Assembly (NCBI GenBank): GCA_017462615.1
Contig: JAFTQT010000111.1
Span: 1-33,113 of the forward strand
Direction of reading: 5' to 3'
DNA: 33,113 nt
DNA from: Clostridia bacterium
GTDB lineage: Bacteria; Bacillota; Clostridia; Oscillospirales; CAG-272
Shown: in pieces, positions 1 to 7,689 of the stretch
How positions within the stretch are numbered: the stretch's first letter is position 1
How the letters are laid out: every line of letters begins with the position of its first letter
Position numbers and translations under genes: made by a program
Notes under the pieces: model-generated
What the model saw: the letters and a program-made list of their open reading frames with translations, nothing else
Databases searched by the model: none
Told to the model about the DNA's origin: nothing

Positions 1-62
1 AAAATGAAGCCGGGGAGGATAATGAGAAGCGTCCAATCTCCCCAAAACAGACCAAACAGCAT
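1..62 (-). CDS. Zinc metallopeptidase (YugP-like), N-terminal fragment, cut by window edge
   Basis: Only the first 20 codons are in the window. Reading leftward from an ATG at 62 gives a protein beginning MLFGLFWGDWTLLI followed by LPGFIF. A GGAAA ribosome site lies just upstream (forward TTTCC near 68-72). A short aromatic start followed by a DWT-type turn and a first membrane helix is typical of the membrane zinc metallopeptidases (YugP family) that often follow fmt in Clostridia. The identification rests on this short start plus its position downstream of def-fmt, so it is an inference. The HEXXH motif that would prove it lies outside the window. Confidence 0.5.
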   Translation of the reverse strand, partial: MLFGLFWGDWTLLIILPGFI

Positions 63-111
63 AGTGTTTCCTTTCGAAATCAATTGAGTTTTGTGACACG
101 ACCGAGGGGGT

Positions 112-503
112 CAAATTTTGATTTGTCGCTCTGTTCGCACAAACTCTTGTGGGAAGTTTTGGTCAAGCTTTTTCAAAAGCTTGCGGGGTATGGGGCAGAG
201 CCCCATACAGGGCATTTCTCTTTTGATAGCTTTTCTCTTTGTGCCTCGGGTGTCAAAGAGAAAAGCGGGTGAGAAATTTGCACACGCTAAACGGCTGTAG
301 CCACATAGCCTTTCAGATTCCATAGCCACTTTTTCTTTGCAGGTGTGAGCCGCAAAGAAAAAGTTATCAAAAAGAAACGGCGTTTTTGTGGGCGCTGCCC
401 ACCCCCGCCGCGACGTTTGCGTAGCAAACTCGCGTGCTCGCGTAGCGAGGACAAAAGCTCTTTGAAAAAGCTTGACCAAAACTTTCAAAAAAGAGGTTGT
501 GCG
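112..503. repeat. Dispersed intergenic palindromic repeat, copy 1
   Basis: This fills most of the 480-base gap between fmt and the metallopeptidase. It matches 30037-30390 over nearly its whole length and in the same orientation. It is built of nested inverted repeats: a 24-base arm at 154-177 is perfectly complementary to 461-484; inside lie hairpins at 188-208 (9-bp stem), 229-266 (13-bp stem), 328-364 (13-bp stem) and 388-402 (6-bp stem). The left terminal repeat is at 128-142; the right terminus is truncated after GGTTGTGCG (495-503). Relative to copy 2 it carries about 45 extra bases near 408-452 made of two small GTA-loop hairpins (around 415-429 and 438-450). Open frames across it look spurious. 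It resembles a MITE or a structured RNA element; no transposase is present. Confidence 0.85.
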
Positions 504-542
504 CCCCCCGACAAACCCAATTTATCAACCGCTCACAAGCGC

Positions 543-1475
543 TTATTGCAGCAGATCGCCCGCACTGACGCGACGACCGCGGATGAAGTCCGCAGCGGCC
601 ATTCTGCCCTTGCCCTCCGGCAGGACGCGCAGCAGCAGCACGGAGCCCGTGCCGCAGGCTACCTCAATACCCTCCCCAAGAGAAAGCACCGTGCCGGGAG
701 CGGCAAGCACCCCTTCCTTGCGGCAAACGCGGCTCTCCACCACCTTCAGCAGCTTGCCGTCCGGCGTATGGGTAAAGGCAAGGGGAACAGGGGAAAGCCC
801 GCGAATACGGTTGTGCACGGTACGGGCGTCGGCAGTAAAATCAACGAAGCAATCCGCCTTTTCTATTTTTGCCGCGTAGGTGGCCTCGCTATCCCTTTGT
901 TTTTCGGGAATCAGCGTGCCGGCGGAAAGGGCACGCAACGTATCCAGCAGCAGCGCGGCACCTGCGGCGCCGAGTCTGTCGTGCATATCCCCAAAATTAT
1001 CGTTTTCGCCAATTTCTACCTCGCGCTTCAGCAGCATATCGCCGGTATCCAGCCCCACGTCCATTTGCATCGTCGTGATGCCGGTGACACTGCAGCCGTC
1101 CATAATGGCACGCTGCATGGGGGCGGCACCGCGATAAGCGGGCAGCAGGGAGCCGTGCACGTTGATGCAGCCAAAACGGGGAAAATCCAATACCGTTTTG
1201 GGGAGTATCTTGCCATAGGCCACCACCACGATCACGTCGGGGGCAAGGCTTTTCAGCTCCTCGTCAAAGGCGCCGTTCTTGAGTGTCTCCGGCTGATAAA
1301 CGGGGATCCCCCGCTCCATGGCATAGACCTTTACCGGAGGGGGCTGCAGCTGGTAGCCTCTGCCCTTCGGCTTATCGGGCTGGGTCACAACGCCGATCAC
1401 ATTCTCCCCCGCCTCACAGAGCGCCCGCAGCGTAAACAGGGCAAAATCCGGCGTGCCCATAAACAGGATCCGCAC
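543..1475 (-). CDS. fmt: Methionyl-tRNA formyltransferase
   Basis: Cytosolic enzyme that transfers a formyl group from 10-formyl-tetrahydrofolate to initiator Met-tRNA. The N terminus has the typical RILFMGTPDFA start, and the catalytic INVHGSLLPAYRG region (conserved Asn and His) lies near residue 105, followed by the GITTMQMDVGLDTGDML segment with the conserved Asp. The C-terminal OB-like tRNA-binding domain is present. At about 310 residues the length is normal. I place the start at the GTG at 1475, six bases from the AGGAGGA site, which gives the canonical N terminus; an alternative GTG at 1481 overlaps the def stop codon (GTGA). It is translationally coupled to def, whose product removes the formyl group again. 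Confidence 0.95.
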   Translation of the reverse strand: MRILFMGTPDFALFTLRALCEAGENVIGVVTQPDKPKGRGYQLQPPPVKVYAMERGIPVYQPETLKNGAFDEELKSLAPDVIVVVAYGKILPKTVLDFPRFGCINVHGSLLPAYRGAAPMQRAIMDGCSVTGITTMQMDVGLDTGDMLLKREVEIGENDNFGDMHDRLGAAGAALLLDTLRALSAGTLIPEKQRDSEATYAAKIEKADCFVDFTADARTVHNRIRGLSPVPLAFTHTPDGKLLKVVESRVCRKEGVLAAPGTVLSLGEGIEVACGTGSVLLLRVLPEGKGRMAAADFIRGRRVSAGDLLQ

Positions 1476-1477
1476 GG

Positions 1478-1939
1478 TCACTCCTCCTCGTCCAGCATCC
1501 GCTCGGCGCGGTCAATATACAGGTGGCCGTCCAGATGATCCAGCTCGTGGCAGAAGGCGCGTGCCAAGAGATCCGAGCCGCTCATTTCAAAGGTCTCGCC
1601 CTGGCGGTTGGTGGCGCGCACGGTCACGTGGCGGGGACGCTTCACAATGCCGCTGCGGCCGGGGATGGACAGGCACCCCTCCGCACCCTCCTGGGTGCCG
1701 GCGGTGGCGATGATCTTGGGATTGATGAGCTCGATCACCTTGCCCTCCTCCACCTCGATGACCACGATGCGGCGCAGAATGCCCACCTGCGGGGCAGCGA
1801 GACCCACGCCGTTGGCGGCGCGCATGGTCTCTACCATATCGTCCAGCAGCGTCAGCGTCCGGGGGGTGATCTCCTCCACAGGGCGGCAGGTCTTGCGCAG
1901 CACCTCGTCGCCCACCCGGCGAATTTGTAATTTAGCCAT
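1478..1939 (-). CDS. def: Peptide deformylase
   Basis: Metal-dependent hydrolase that removes the N-formyl group from nascent proteins. All three family motifs are visible: GVGLAAPQVG (motif 1), EGCLSIPG with the metal-binding Cys (motif 2), and CHELDHLDG with the HExxH-type metal ligands (motif 3). The ATG at 1939 gives a protein of 153 residues starting MAKLQIRRVGDEVLR, with AGGAG about 7 bases upstream. A longer frame extends upstream to 2050 but overlaps the end of priA and adds no family sequence. Gene order priA-def-fmt is the conserved Gram-positive one. The 3-prime end touches the start region of fmt. Confidence 0.96.
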   Translation of the reverse strand: MAKLQIRRVGDEVLRKTCRPVEEITPRTLTLLDDMVETMRAANGVGLAAPQVGILRRIVVIEVEEGKVIELINPKIIATAGTQEGAEGCLSIPGRSGIVKRPRHVTVRATNRQGETFEMSGSDLLARAFCHELDHLDGHLYIDRAERMLDEEE

Positions 1940-1967
1940 AACAGTTCTCCTATAACTCGTATTCTCC

Positions 1968-4448
1968 TCATAGGGAGGAGGGGTTGAAATCGATCGACAG
2001 CAGTGGCGTTGCCGTGCCCTGCCGCCCAAAGGTGGCCAGTAGCTCGCCAAACAGCGAGCGGGTCTCCTTGTTGAGGGCGCATTTGATGACCATCCGCAGA
2101 CGGTACTTGCCCTCCGCCCGATAGACCGGCGCCTCGAAGGGGCCGAAGGCGATGAGCTTCACATCCTTGTAGCGCTCACCAAGCAGCCTTGCCAACGTAT
2201 CCGACAGCGCCTTTGCCGCCGGGAACAGTTCCCGCTCCCGGAAATGGGACAGCGTCAGCAGCACGATATCGCAGAAGGGGGGGAAGACCAGCAGCCGCCT
2301 GAGGCGGATCTCCCGCTGAAAAAAAGACTCGTAATCCTGCCGGCAGGCAAGGGTGATGACCTCGTGGTCGGGATTGTTGGTTTGAATGATGGCGCGCCCC
2401 GCCTTTCCGGCCCGGCCCGCCCGCCCGATGACCTGCGTGAGCAGCGCAAAGGTGCGCTCGGCGGCACGGTAGTCGTCCAGATACAGCGACGCGTCCGCCA
2501 TCAGCACACCCACCAGCGTCACGTCGGGGAAATCGTGCCCCTTGGTGACCATCTGGGTGCCCAGCAGCACGTCGGCCTCGTGGCGGCGGAAGGCGCCCAG
2601 CATCTCGTCGTAGGAATGGCGCGTGCCGGTGGTGTCGGTATCCATCCGCAAAATGCGCTTGCCCGGCAGCAAAGCGCCCAACTCCTGCTCCACACGCTGG
2701 GTGCCGTACCCAAGGCGATGGAGATGGGGGGAGCCACAGGAAGGGCATTTTTCCGGCATCCGCTGCCGTCTGCCGCAGAAATGGCAGACCAGATACCCCT
2801 CCTCGTAGGAATGAGGGGCGGTATGATAGGTGAGAGACACGCTGCAGGAGGGGCAGGTCAGCGCCTCGCCGCAGGAGCGGCAGGAAACGGCGTGATTATA
2901 CCCCCGGCGGTTGAGGAACAGAATAGACTGGTTCCCTGCGGCCGCATTTTCCGTAAGAGAGGCCGTCAGTGCGCCGCCGATGGGGGAAAGATTGCCCTCG
3001 GTGCTTTCGCCGCGCATATCCGCCACCGTCACCTCAGGCAGCCTTGCGCCCGCGTGGCGATGGGTCATTTTGAGGAGCGTATAGCGCCCCTCCGTGGCTC
3101 GCTTGTAGCTCTCCAGTGAGGGTGTGGCGGAGCAAAGCAGCAGCAGCGCCTTATTATGGGCACAGCGCCACCTGGCCACGTCTCTGGCGTGATATTTGGG
3201 GTTCATATCGGATTTGTAGGTATGCTCGTGCTCCTCGTCAATGGCAATGAGCCCCAGATTCTTCACCGGGGCAAATACCGCGGAGCGGGTACCCACCACC
3301 ACGTCCGCCTCGCCGGACAGGATGCGGTGGTAGGTGTCCAATCGTTCACCCGCACTAAGCCCCGAGTGCATCACCGCCACCCGCTCCCCATAGCGGGAGC
3401 AGAAAATGGCGAGGGATTGGGGCGTGAGGGCGATCTCCGGTAAAAGGACGATCACGCCCTTGCCCCGGGCCAGCATCCCGTCAATGGTCTTCAGCATCAC
3501 CGGGGTCTTGCCACTTCCCGTTACGCCGTGCAGCAGCACGGCGTGAGGGGCGCCGTCCAGGGAAAGCCGCTGGATCTCTCCGTGTGCGGCGGCCTGCTCC
3601 TCGTTGAGGGTAAATTCCCGCGGCACCGTGCTTTCGGCGGCGGGAGCCGTCCGGCGGTCACGCCATATCCGCTCTGCCCGACGCTCAATACGCGCCTTTT
3701 TCAGCAGTGCGTCGGTCTGCGCCTTGGTGATCCCCGCGGCACGTAGCGCCTTTTCCTCTGTGGTGCCGGAAAGGATCAGCGCCAGGGCTGCCCGCTGCTT
3801 TTCTCCCAATCGCTGCCCCTTCACCTCTCCGGCGACCAGAGCCTGCGCGTCGGCCTCGGATACGGCCAGCTCAAAGCTGACCTCCTCCTTTTCGGCCATT
3901 TCGTTTTTCTGTCGCAGCTCCCTTGTGACCAGCTTCAGTCGCATAAGATGCTGCAAATAGGTCTCGGTCTCGCTGCCAAAGCGTGCCCGCAGACTGCCCA
4001 GGCCTGCGCTGCCCACCTTTTGCAGATGGGCAAGCAAAAAAGCCTCGTCGGTGGAAAGATGCCGCACGTCCGAGGGGCTCTTGCCCGTGGGAGCGTAGCA
4101 CTCCGTAAGGCTTGCCAGCGCCCCCGCCGGGATCATGGCGTGCACGGCGTCACCCGTGGTACAGAGGGTCATTTCCCGCAAAAAGCATACGAGCCCCAGC
4201 ATCTCCTCGGAAAGCGAGATGCGAGGCGTCGTAACAGAAAGGATGGGCTTGACGCCCTCGTACGAGGAATCCTCCGCGAGGGACGTCACCAGACCCATCC
4301 GGCGGCGATTGCCGCCACCGAAGGGCACCGTGACGAAGCTGCCCGGAAGAACGGATTCCAAAAGATCCTCCGGCACCTGATAATCGTATTCTTGGTCAAG
4401 GAACCAGGGGGCATCCAGTAGCCTGACCTTTGCATATTCCTGCTGCAT
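1968..4448 (-). CDS. priA: Primosomal protein N' (replication restart helicase PriA)
   Basis: Superfamily 2 DNA helicase that recognises stalled forks and reloads the replisome. The 826-residue product has the N-terminal DNA-binding region, Walker A (HGVTGSGKT, about residues 309-317), the DEEH box (about 402), and a cluster of paired cysteines between about 520 and 575 (CRSCG, CPSCS, CHFCG, CPSCGS) forming the two zinc sites typical of PriA. A GTQMVTKGHDFP helicase motif and a Q-IGRAGRAG motif VI follow. The length resembles Bacillus PriA rather than the shorter enterobacterial one. The start is an ATG behind GGAAAGGAGGGGG. It lies directly downstream of rpoZ, with no coaBC between them as would be usual in this cluster. 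Confidence 0.97.
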   Translation of the reverse strand: MQQEYAKVRLLDAPWFLDQEYDYQVPEDLLESVLPGSFVTVPFGGGNRRRMGLVTSLAEDSSYEGVKPILSVTTPRISLSEEMLGLVCFLREMTLCTTGDAVHAMIPAGALASLTECYAPTGKSPSDVRHLSTDEAFLLAHLQKVGSAGLGSLRARFGSETETYLQHLMRLKLVTRELRQKNEMAEKEEVSFELAVSEADAQALVAGEVKGQRLGEKQRAALALILSGTTEEKALRAAGITKAQTDALLKKARIERRAERIWRDRRTAPAAESTVPREFTLNEEQAAAHGEIQRLSLDGAPHAVLLHGVTGSGKTPVMLKTIDGMLARGKGVIVLLPEIALTPQSLAIFCSRYGERVAVMHSGLSAGERLDTYHRILSGEADVVVGTRSAVFAPVKNLGLIAIDEEHEHTYKSDMNPKYHARDVARWRCAHNKALLLLCSATPSLESYKRATEGRYTLLKMTHRHAGARLPEVTVADMRGESTEGNLSPIGGALTASLTENAAAGNQSILFLNRRGYNHAVSCRSCGEALTCPSCSVSLTYHTAPHSYEEGYLVCHFCGRRQRMPEKCPSCGSPHLHRLGYGTQRVEQELGALLPGKRILRMDTDTTGTRHSYDEMLGAFRRHEADVLLGTQMVTKGHDFPDVTLVGVLMADASLYLDDYRAAERTFALLTQVIGRAGRAGKAGRAIIQTNNPDHEVITLACRQDYESFFQREIRLRRLLVFPPFCDIVLLTLSHFRERELFPAAKALSDTLARLLGERYKDVKLIAFGPFEAPVYRAEGKYRLRMVIKCALNKETRSLFGELLATFGRQGTATPLLSIDFNPSSL

Positions 4449-4480
4449 CTGCCCCCTCCTTTCCTCCGCTTCGCGGATCC

Positions 4481-4867
4481 TTAGTCCTCAGCCTCAGCTG
4501 CGGTATCGGCGAGCTCCTCCGCGGCAGGCTCCTCCGCCACGTCGACAGCCTCCTCTGCGGGGGTCTCCTCAAGGGCAAGCTCCTCCTCGACCGCGGGCTC
4601 CGCCTCGGGAGCGTCCACGATCTGGTATTTGCCTGCCTTCATGCTGTCAATGGCGTTCTTCACGGCCTTTTTGTCGGCCAGATCCTGATCAATGAGGGAC
4701 ACGATGCTGCCGCCGCCCTCCTTGGTACCGGTCAGGGTGCTTTCCGCAGCGGCACGCTGCTTGACGTATTCGTCGGTAATGAGGCGCGCGCACTTCGCAG
4801 TGGCAATGGCCAGCTGGTAACGGTTGTATTCGCCTTTGGTCAGTTCGTCAATAGTAGGGTAGATCAT
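4481..4867 (-). CDS. rpoZ: RNA polymerase omega subunit with acidic C-terminal tail
   Basis: Small RNA polymerase subunit that wraps the beta-prime C terminus and helps assembly. The N-terminal half carries the omega signature NRYQLAIATAKCAR (about residues 16-29) and an ITDEY segment. I chose the ATG at 4867 (MIYPTIDEL) because AAGGAG lies 8 bases upstream; the frame opens seven codons earlier but without support. At 128 residues it is much longer than the usual 65-90. The extra roughly 45 residues are an almost pure Glu/Ala/Asp tail, likely disordered. Position between gmk and priA agrees with the conserved operon. The identity is secure; the role of the tail is unknown. Confidence 0.92.
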   Translation of the reverse strand: MIYPTIDELTKGEYNRYQLAIATAKCARLITDEYVKQRAAAESTLTGTKEGGGSIVSLIDQDLADKKAVKNAIDSMKAGKYQIVDAPEAEPAVEEELALEETPAEEAVDVAEEPAAEELADTAAEAED

Positions 4868-4906
4868 AGCTTTTCTCCTTTTATGCACACTTCGTTGAGT
4901 GATGTA

Positions 4907-5524
4907 TTACTGAAAATAACGGGTAGCCGCGTCCTTGTTACGGCAAAGGGCCGCGCGCTCCGCCCGGACGATGGCCCGGATATCCGCCACGGCCTCGTCC
5001 ACGCGGCCGTCGTGGTTATAGATCACGTAGTCGTATTCCACCACGTGGGGGAGCTCTTCTCTCGTCTGAGCAAGTCGGGCGAGGATCTTCTCCTCAGTCT
5101 CGGTGCCGCGACCGCGCAGCCGCTGCTCCTGCACCGCAAAGGAGGGAGGGAGCAGCATAATGAGCACCGCGTCCGGGTACTTCCGCTTCACGTTGGCAGC
5201 ACCGTCCACCTCGATCTCCAGCAGCAGATTGCAGCCGCTCTGCAGCACCTCCTCGGCCTCTCTTTTGGGTGTGCCGTAGTAGTTACCGCAGTATTCGGTA
5301 TATTCTAACATTTCGCCGGCGGCAATGCGGGCCTCGAAGGCCTCGCGGGTGAGAAAATGATAATTCACGCCGTCCACCTCACCGGGGCGAGGGGCACGGG
5401 TGGTAGCGGATACGGAGTAGCGATAGCCCCCGTCCCGCATCAGCTCCGTGAGCACCGTGCCCTTGCCGCTGCCGGCAGGGCCGGAAACTACCACAAGCAG
5501 GCCTCTGTTCCTTGCTTCACTCAC
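4907..5524 (-). CDS. gmk: Guanylate kinase
   Basis: Converts GMP to GDP with ATP, the essential step of GTP, dGTP and (p)ppGpp supply. The P-loop [10 protein letters not shown] is at residues 14-23, followed by the GMP-binding region with [19 protein letters not shown] and a YGTPK segment, and the lid region with [17 protein letters not shown]. The length of 205 residues is normal. Translation probably starts at a GTG (5524) that overlaps the remA stop codon (GTGA), with AGGAGG 7 bases upstream, so the two genes are translationally coupled. The remA-gmk-rpoZ order is the same as in Bacillus and Clostridia. Confidence 0.97.
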   Translation of the reverse strand: MSEARNRGLLVVVSGPAGSGKGTVLTELMRDGGYRYSVSATTRAPRPGEVDGVNYHFLTREAFEARIAAGEMLEYTEYCGNYYGTPKREAEEVLQSGCNLLLEIEVDGAANVKRKYPDAVLIMLLPPSFAVQEQRLRGRGTETEEKILARLAQTREELPHVVEYDYVIYNHDGRVDEAVADIRAIVRAERAALCRNKDAATRYFQ

Positions 5525-5796
5525 AGCACGTCCTCCTCTCCGGGATCCTCCACGTCCAGATTCTCGTCATCCAGACGGTTGGCAATGGTCTCTGCCTGAA
5601 TGGCAGAAAGGATCACGTGCTCGCTATCCGTGATGATCACGGCGCGGGTGCGTCTGCCGCAGGTCACGTCAATGGTGCGTCCCTCGTCCTTTGCATCCTG
5701 GATCAGACGCTTGACCGGGGCGGAATCGGGGCTGACCAGCGCCACCATACGGTCCACGGCCACCATATTGCCAAAGCCGATGTTGATAAATTTCAT
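5521..5796 (-). CDS. remA: Extracellular matrix regulator RemA family (DUF370) protein
   Basis: A 91-residue protein starting [20 protein letters not shown] and containing the [15 protein letters not shown] and [17 protein letters not shown] blocks that define the RemA/YlzA family. In Bacillus subtilis RemA is a DNA-binding activator of matrix genes and forms ring-like oligomers; in Clostridia the role is largely assumed by homology. It is the first gene of the gmk-rpoZ-priA-def-fmt operon and has its own consensus promoter. The C-terminal acidic stretch ([17 protein letters not shown]) is slightly longer than in Bacillus. The start is an ATG behind AAAGGAGAAGCTT. Confidence 0.92.
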   Translation of the reverse strand: MKFINIGFGNMVAVDRMVALVSPDSAPVKRLIQDAKDEGRTIDVTCGRRTRAVIITDSEHVILSAIQAETIANRLDDENLDVEDPGEEDVL

Positions 5797-5866
5797 AAGC
5801 TTCTCCTTTGGGGCGCGTTCGCCCCGCCCGCCTCAGCAGGCACATGACGATAAATATACAGGATAT

Positions 5867-5895
5867 ATTATAATACAAATTTTCGGGGTTGTCAA
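5867..5895 (-). promoter_or_regulatory. Sigma-A promoter of the remA-gmk-rpoZ-priA-def-fmt operon
   Basis: On the minus strand TTGACA (5895-5890) and TATAAT (5872-5867) are separated by exactly 17 bases, a perfect consensus. Transcription would start near 5860, leaving a leader of about 60 bases. That leader contains a 6-bp G/C hairpin (GGGGCG-CGTT-CGCCCC, 5810-5825) directly ahead of the remA ribosome site. Whether the hairpin regulates anything cannot be told from sequence. Confidence 0.88.
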
Positions 5896-5956
5896 TCAAT
5901 TTGCGGCGGTTTTCAAAAAAATTTCGCCCACTTTTCAAAAAAATTCAGAAAACCCC

Positions 5957-5985
5957 TTGCATTTACCGCCGTTTTCGTGTAAAAT
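5957..5985 (+). promoter_or_regulatory. Sigma-A promoter of efp
   Basis: TTGCAT (5957-5962), a 17-base spacer and TAAAAT (5980-5985) lie 77 bases ahead of the efp start. The promoter is divergent from the remA promoter, with the -35 boxes about 60 bases apart across an A/T-rich stretch that has no other gene. Confidence 0.75.
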
Positions 5986-6061
5986 AAGGTGAATACTTTT
6001 GTGCTGCGGTAGTGATCGCGGCAAATTTCCCTACACTGTACACTTTTGGAGGTATAAAACT

Positions 6062-6622
6062 ATGGTAGTAGCAGGCGATTTTAAGAACGGTATTACTTTT
6101 GACGACGGCCAGGGCAACGTGCTGCAGGTCGTTGAGTTCCAGCACGTAAAGCCCGGTAAGGGTGCCGCGTTCGTCCGCACCAAGCTGAAGAACGTCATCA
6201 CCGGTGCCGTGATCGAGAAGACCTTTAACCCCACGGATAAGTTTGAGAACGCTTATATCGAGCGTAAGGATATGCAGTATTCCTACAACGACGGCGATCT
6301 CTACTACTTCATGGACATGGAGTCCTTTGATATGATGCCCCTGAACAGCGACAAGCTCCCCGAGAGCTTCCGGTTCGTCAAGGAGGAAATGATGTGTAAG
6401 ATCGTTTCCTACAAGGGCAACGTATTCGGTGTAGAGCCCCCCACGTTCGTGGAGCTGGCCGTTGCGCAGACCGACCCCGGCTTTGCAGGCAACACCGCCA
6501 CCAACACCCTGAAGCCCGCCACCCTTGAGACCGGCGCTGAGATCAAGGTGCCTCTCTTTATCAATGAGGGCGACGTGCTGAAGATCGACACCCGCACCGG
6601 CGAGTATCTCTCCCGTGCATAA
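6062..6622 (+). CDS. efp: Elongation factor P
   Basis: Ribosome-binding factor that relieves stalling at polyproline stretches. The 186-residue product begins [13 protein letters not shown] and has the three-domain layout of EF-P. The loop that touches the P-site tRNA reads VKPGKGAAF with a conserved Lys at position 33, so a post-translationally modified lysine is plausible; no modification gene is in the window. The C-terminal signature region [20 protein letters not shown] is intact. The ATG at 6062 is preceded by GGAGG; a longer in-frame opening from 5999 crosses the promoter downstream region and is not used. It is followed 21 bases later by the zinc-ribbon gene. Confidence 0.97.
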   Translation: MVVAGDFKNGITFDDGQGNVLQVVEFQHVKPGKGAAFVRTKLKNVITGAVIEKTFNPTDKFENAYIERKDMQYSYNDGDLYYFMDMESFDMMPLNSDKLPESFRFVKEEMMCKIVSYKGNVFGVEPPTFVELAVAQTDPGFAGNTATNTLKPATLETGAEIKVPLFINEGDVLKIDTRTGEYLSRA

Positions 6623-6643
6623 CACAGCAAAGGAGTTTTTGCA

Positions 6644-7060
6644 ATGAGCATGATGGAAAAAGCCTCTTATCTGAAGGGCCTTGCCGACGGCCTCGCGCTG
6701 GATAACACCTCCAAGGAGGGCAAGCTGATCGCCGCGCTCGTAGAGATGGTGGAGCTGATGGCCGAGAAGATCGACGAGCTGGATCACGACGTGGAGGAGC
6801 TTAACGACTACTGTGAGGAGCTGGACGAGGATCTGGGTGACGTTGAGGAGGTTCTCCTTGACCTTGACGAGGACGAGTGCGACGGCGACTGCGGCTGCTG
6901 CGATTGCGCAGACGAGTGCGACTATATGGACGAGACCTTTGAGATCGAGTGCCCCTCTTGCGGCGACAAGATCTGCTTCGACGAGAGCGTGGATCCCGAG
7001 GAGCTGATTTGCCCCGCCTGCGGCGAGAAGATCTCCTGCAAATTCGAGGACGAAGAGTAA
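6644..7060 (+). CDS. Acidic coiled-coil protein with C-terminal zinc ribbon (CD1247 N-terminal-domain type)
   Basis: 138 residues. The N-terminal part (about 1-35) is a helical domain starting MSMMEKASYLKGLADGL, like the domain named after Clostridioides difficile CD1247. It is followed by a very acidic helical stretch (about 36-80) with repeated E-L-D patterns, a Cys-rich segment (CDGDCGCCDC), and a two-pair zinc ribbon with CPSCG and CPACG knuckles (about residues 107-130). Function is unknown. It sits directly behind efp with its own AGGAG site and ahead of a strong terminator, so it is co-transcribed with efp. That link may hint at a translation- or ribosome-related role; this is inference only. 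Confidence 0.8.
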   Translation: MSMMEKASYLKGLADGLALDNTSKEGKLIAALVEMVELMAEKIDELDHDVEELNDYCEELDEDLGDVEEVLLDLDEDECDGDCGCCDCADECDYMDETFEIECPSCGDKICFDESVDPEELICPACGEKISCKFEDEE

Positions 7061-7082
7061 TTACCCATAAAACGGTATAGAA

Positions 7083-7120
7083 AAATCCCCGCGTCAGCGC
7101 TGCTGACGCGGGGATTTTTT
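7083..7120. terminator. Bidirectional intrinsic terminator between efp operon and chromate transporter operon
   Basis: A perfect 12-bp stem (7087-7098 with 7102-7113, loop GCT) is flanked by A-tract on the left and a T6 run on the right (7115-7120). It can therefore stop transcription arriving from either side. The T-run touches the stop region of the minus-strand gene ending at 7120. Confidence 0.92.
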
Positions 7121-7689
7121 CACAGATAAAGCGCCACGCCGAGAGCGGCGGCGATGAGAATGGAAAGGATGGGCGGCATGGGCTTTTTGCGCCATTTGCG
7201 AAACAGAAATCCCACAAGAAGCAGCACGCCGAGAATGGCAAGCGCGGAAGCGTCAAAGCAAAGCGCGTCGCCGATTTTGCCGACAGCCAGCACTTGCTTC
7301 AACAGCATCGTGGCACCGGTGGCCAACACCAGGCCCACCACCACGGGACGCAGACCCATCAAAAAGGCCTTGACACCCCGATATTGCAACAAATTTCGAA
7401 TCAGCGCGGCCACTATGAGAATCACCACGAAGGAAGGCAGCACCACGCCAAGGGTGGCGATCAGCGCACCGCCGAGCCCAGCCTGCTGCGAGCCCACGAA
7501 GGTAGCCATATTGACGGCGATAGGACCGGGGGTGGATTCCGCTACAGCAATGAAGTTCAACAGCTCTCCATCAGTCATCCACCCCTCGGAAAGCACGATA
7601 TCCCGGATCATGGCAATCATGCCGTACCCACCGCCAAAGGAAAAGGCGCCCACCTTTAAAAAGGTCAAAAACAGTTTGATGTAGATCAC
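7120..7689 (-). CDS. Chromate transporter family protein, second half-size subunit
   Basis: About 189 residues with six predicted membrane helices, of the CHR family. The family motifs FSFGGGYGMIAMI (about residues 15-27) and VAESTPGPIAVNMATFVG (about 50-67) are both present. It is one of a tandem pair of half-size CHR proteins; such pairs are thought to act together as an antiparallel transporter. The start is a GTG at 7689 overlapping the stop of the previous gene (GTGA) with GGAGGAG just upstream; a longer opening from 7722 lies inside the neighbour. Chromate is the named substrate of the family, but the natural substrate of the short-chain pairs in anaerobes is not established. It is the last gene of the long minus-strand operon. 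Confidence 0.9.
   Translation of the reverse strand: MIYIKLFLTFLKVGAFSFGGGYGMIAMIRDIVLSEGWMTDGELLNFIAVAESTPGPIAVNMATFVGSQQAGLGGALIATLGVVLPSFVVILIVAALIRNLLQYRGVKAFLMGLRPVVVGLVLATGATMLLKQVLAVGKIGDALCFDASALAILGVLLLVGFLFRKWRKKPMPPILSILIAAALGVALYL

Noticed and set aside
408-452. Short direct-looking units in copy 1 considered as a CRISPR-like array
   Set aside because: They are two small GTA-loop hairpins without regular spacers or repeat length, and no cas genes are near.
111-488. 125-residue minus-strand open frame over repeat copy 1, with a shorter relative at 30084-30338
   Set aside because: It translates hairpin DNA; the frame is not kept in full length in copy 2, has no good ribosome site and gives low-complexity Phe/Lys-rich sequence. 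It is best read as a by-product of the repeat.
5797-5866. Possible riboswitch or attenuator in the remA leader
   Set aside because: Only one 6-bp hairpin is present in a leader of about 60 bases, with no T-run and no known aptamer pattern.
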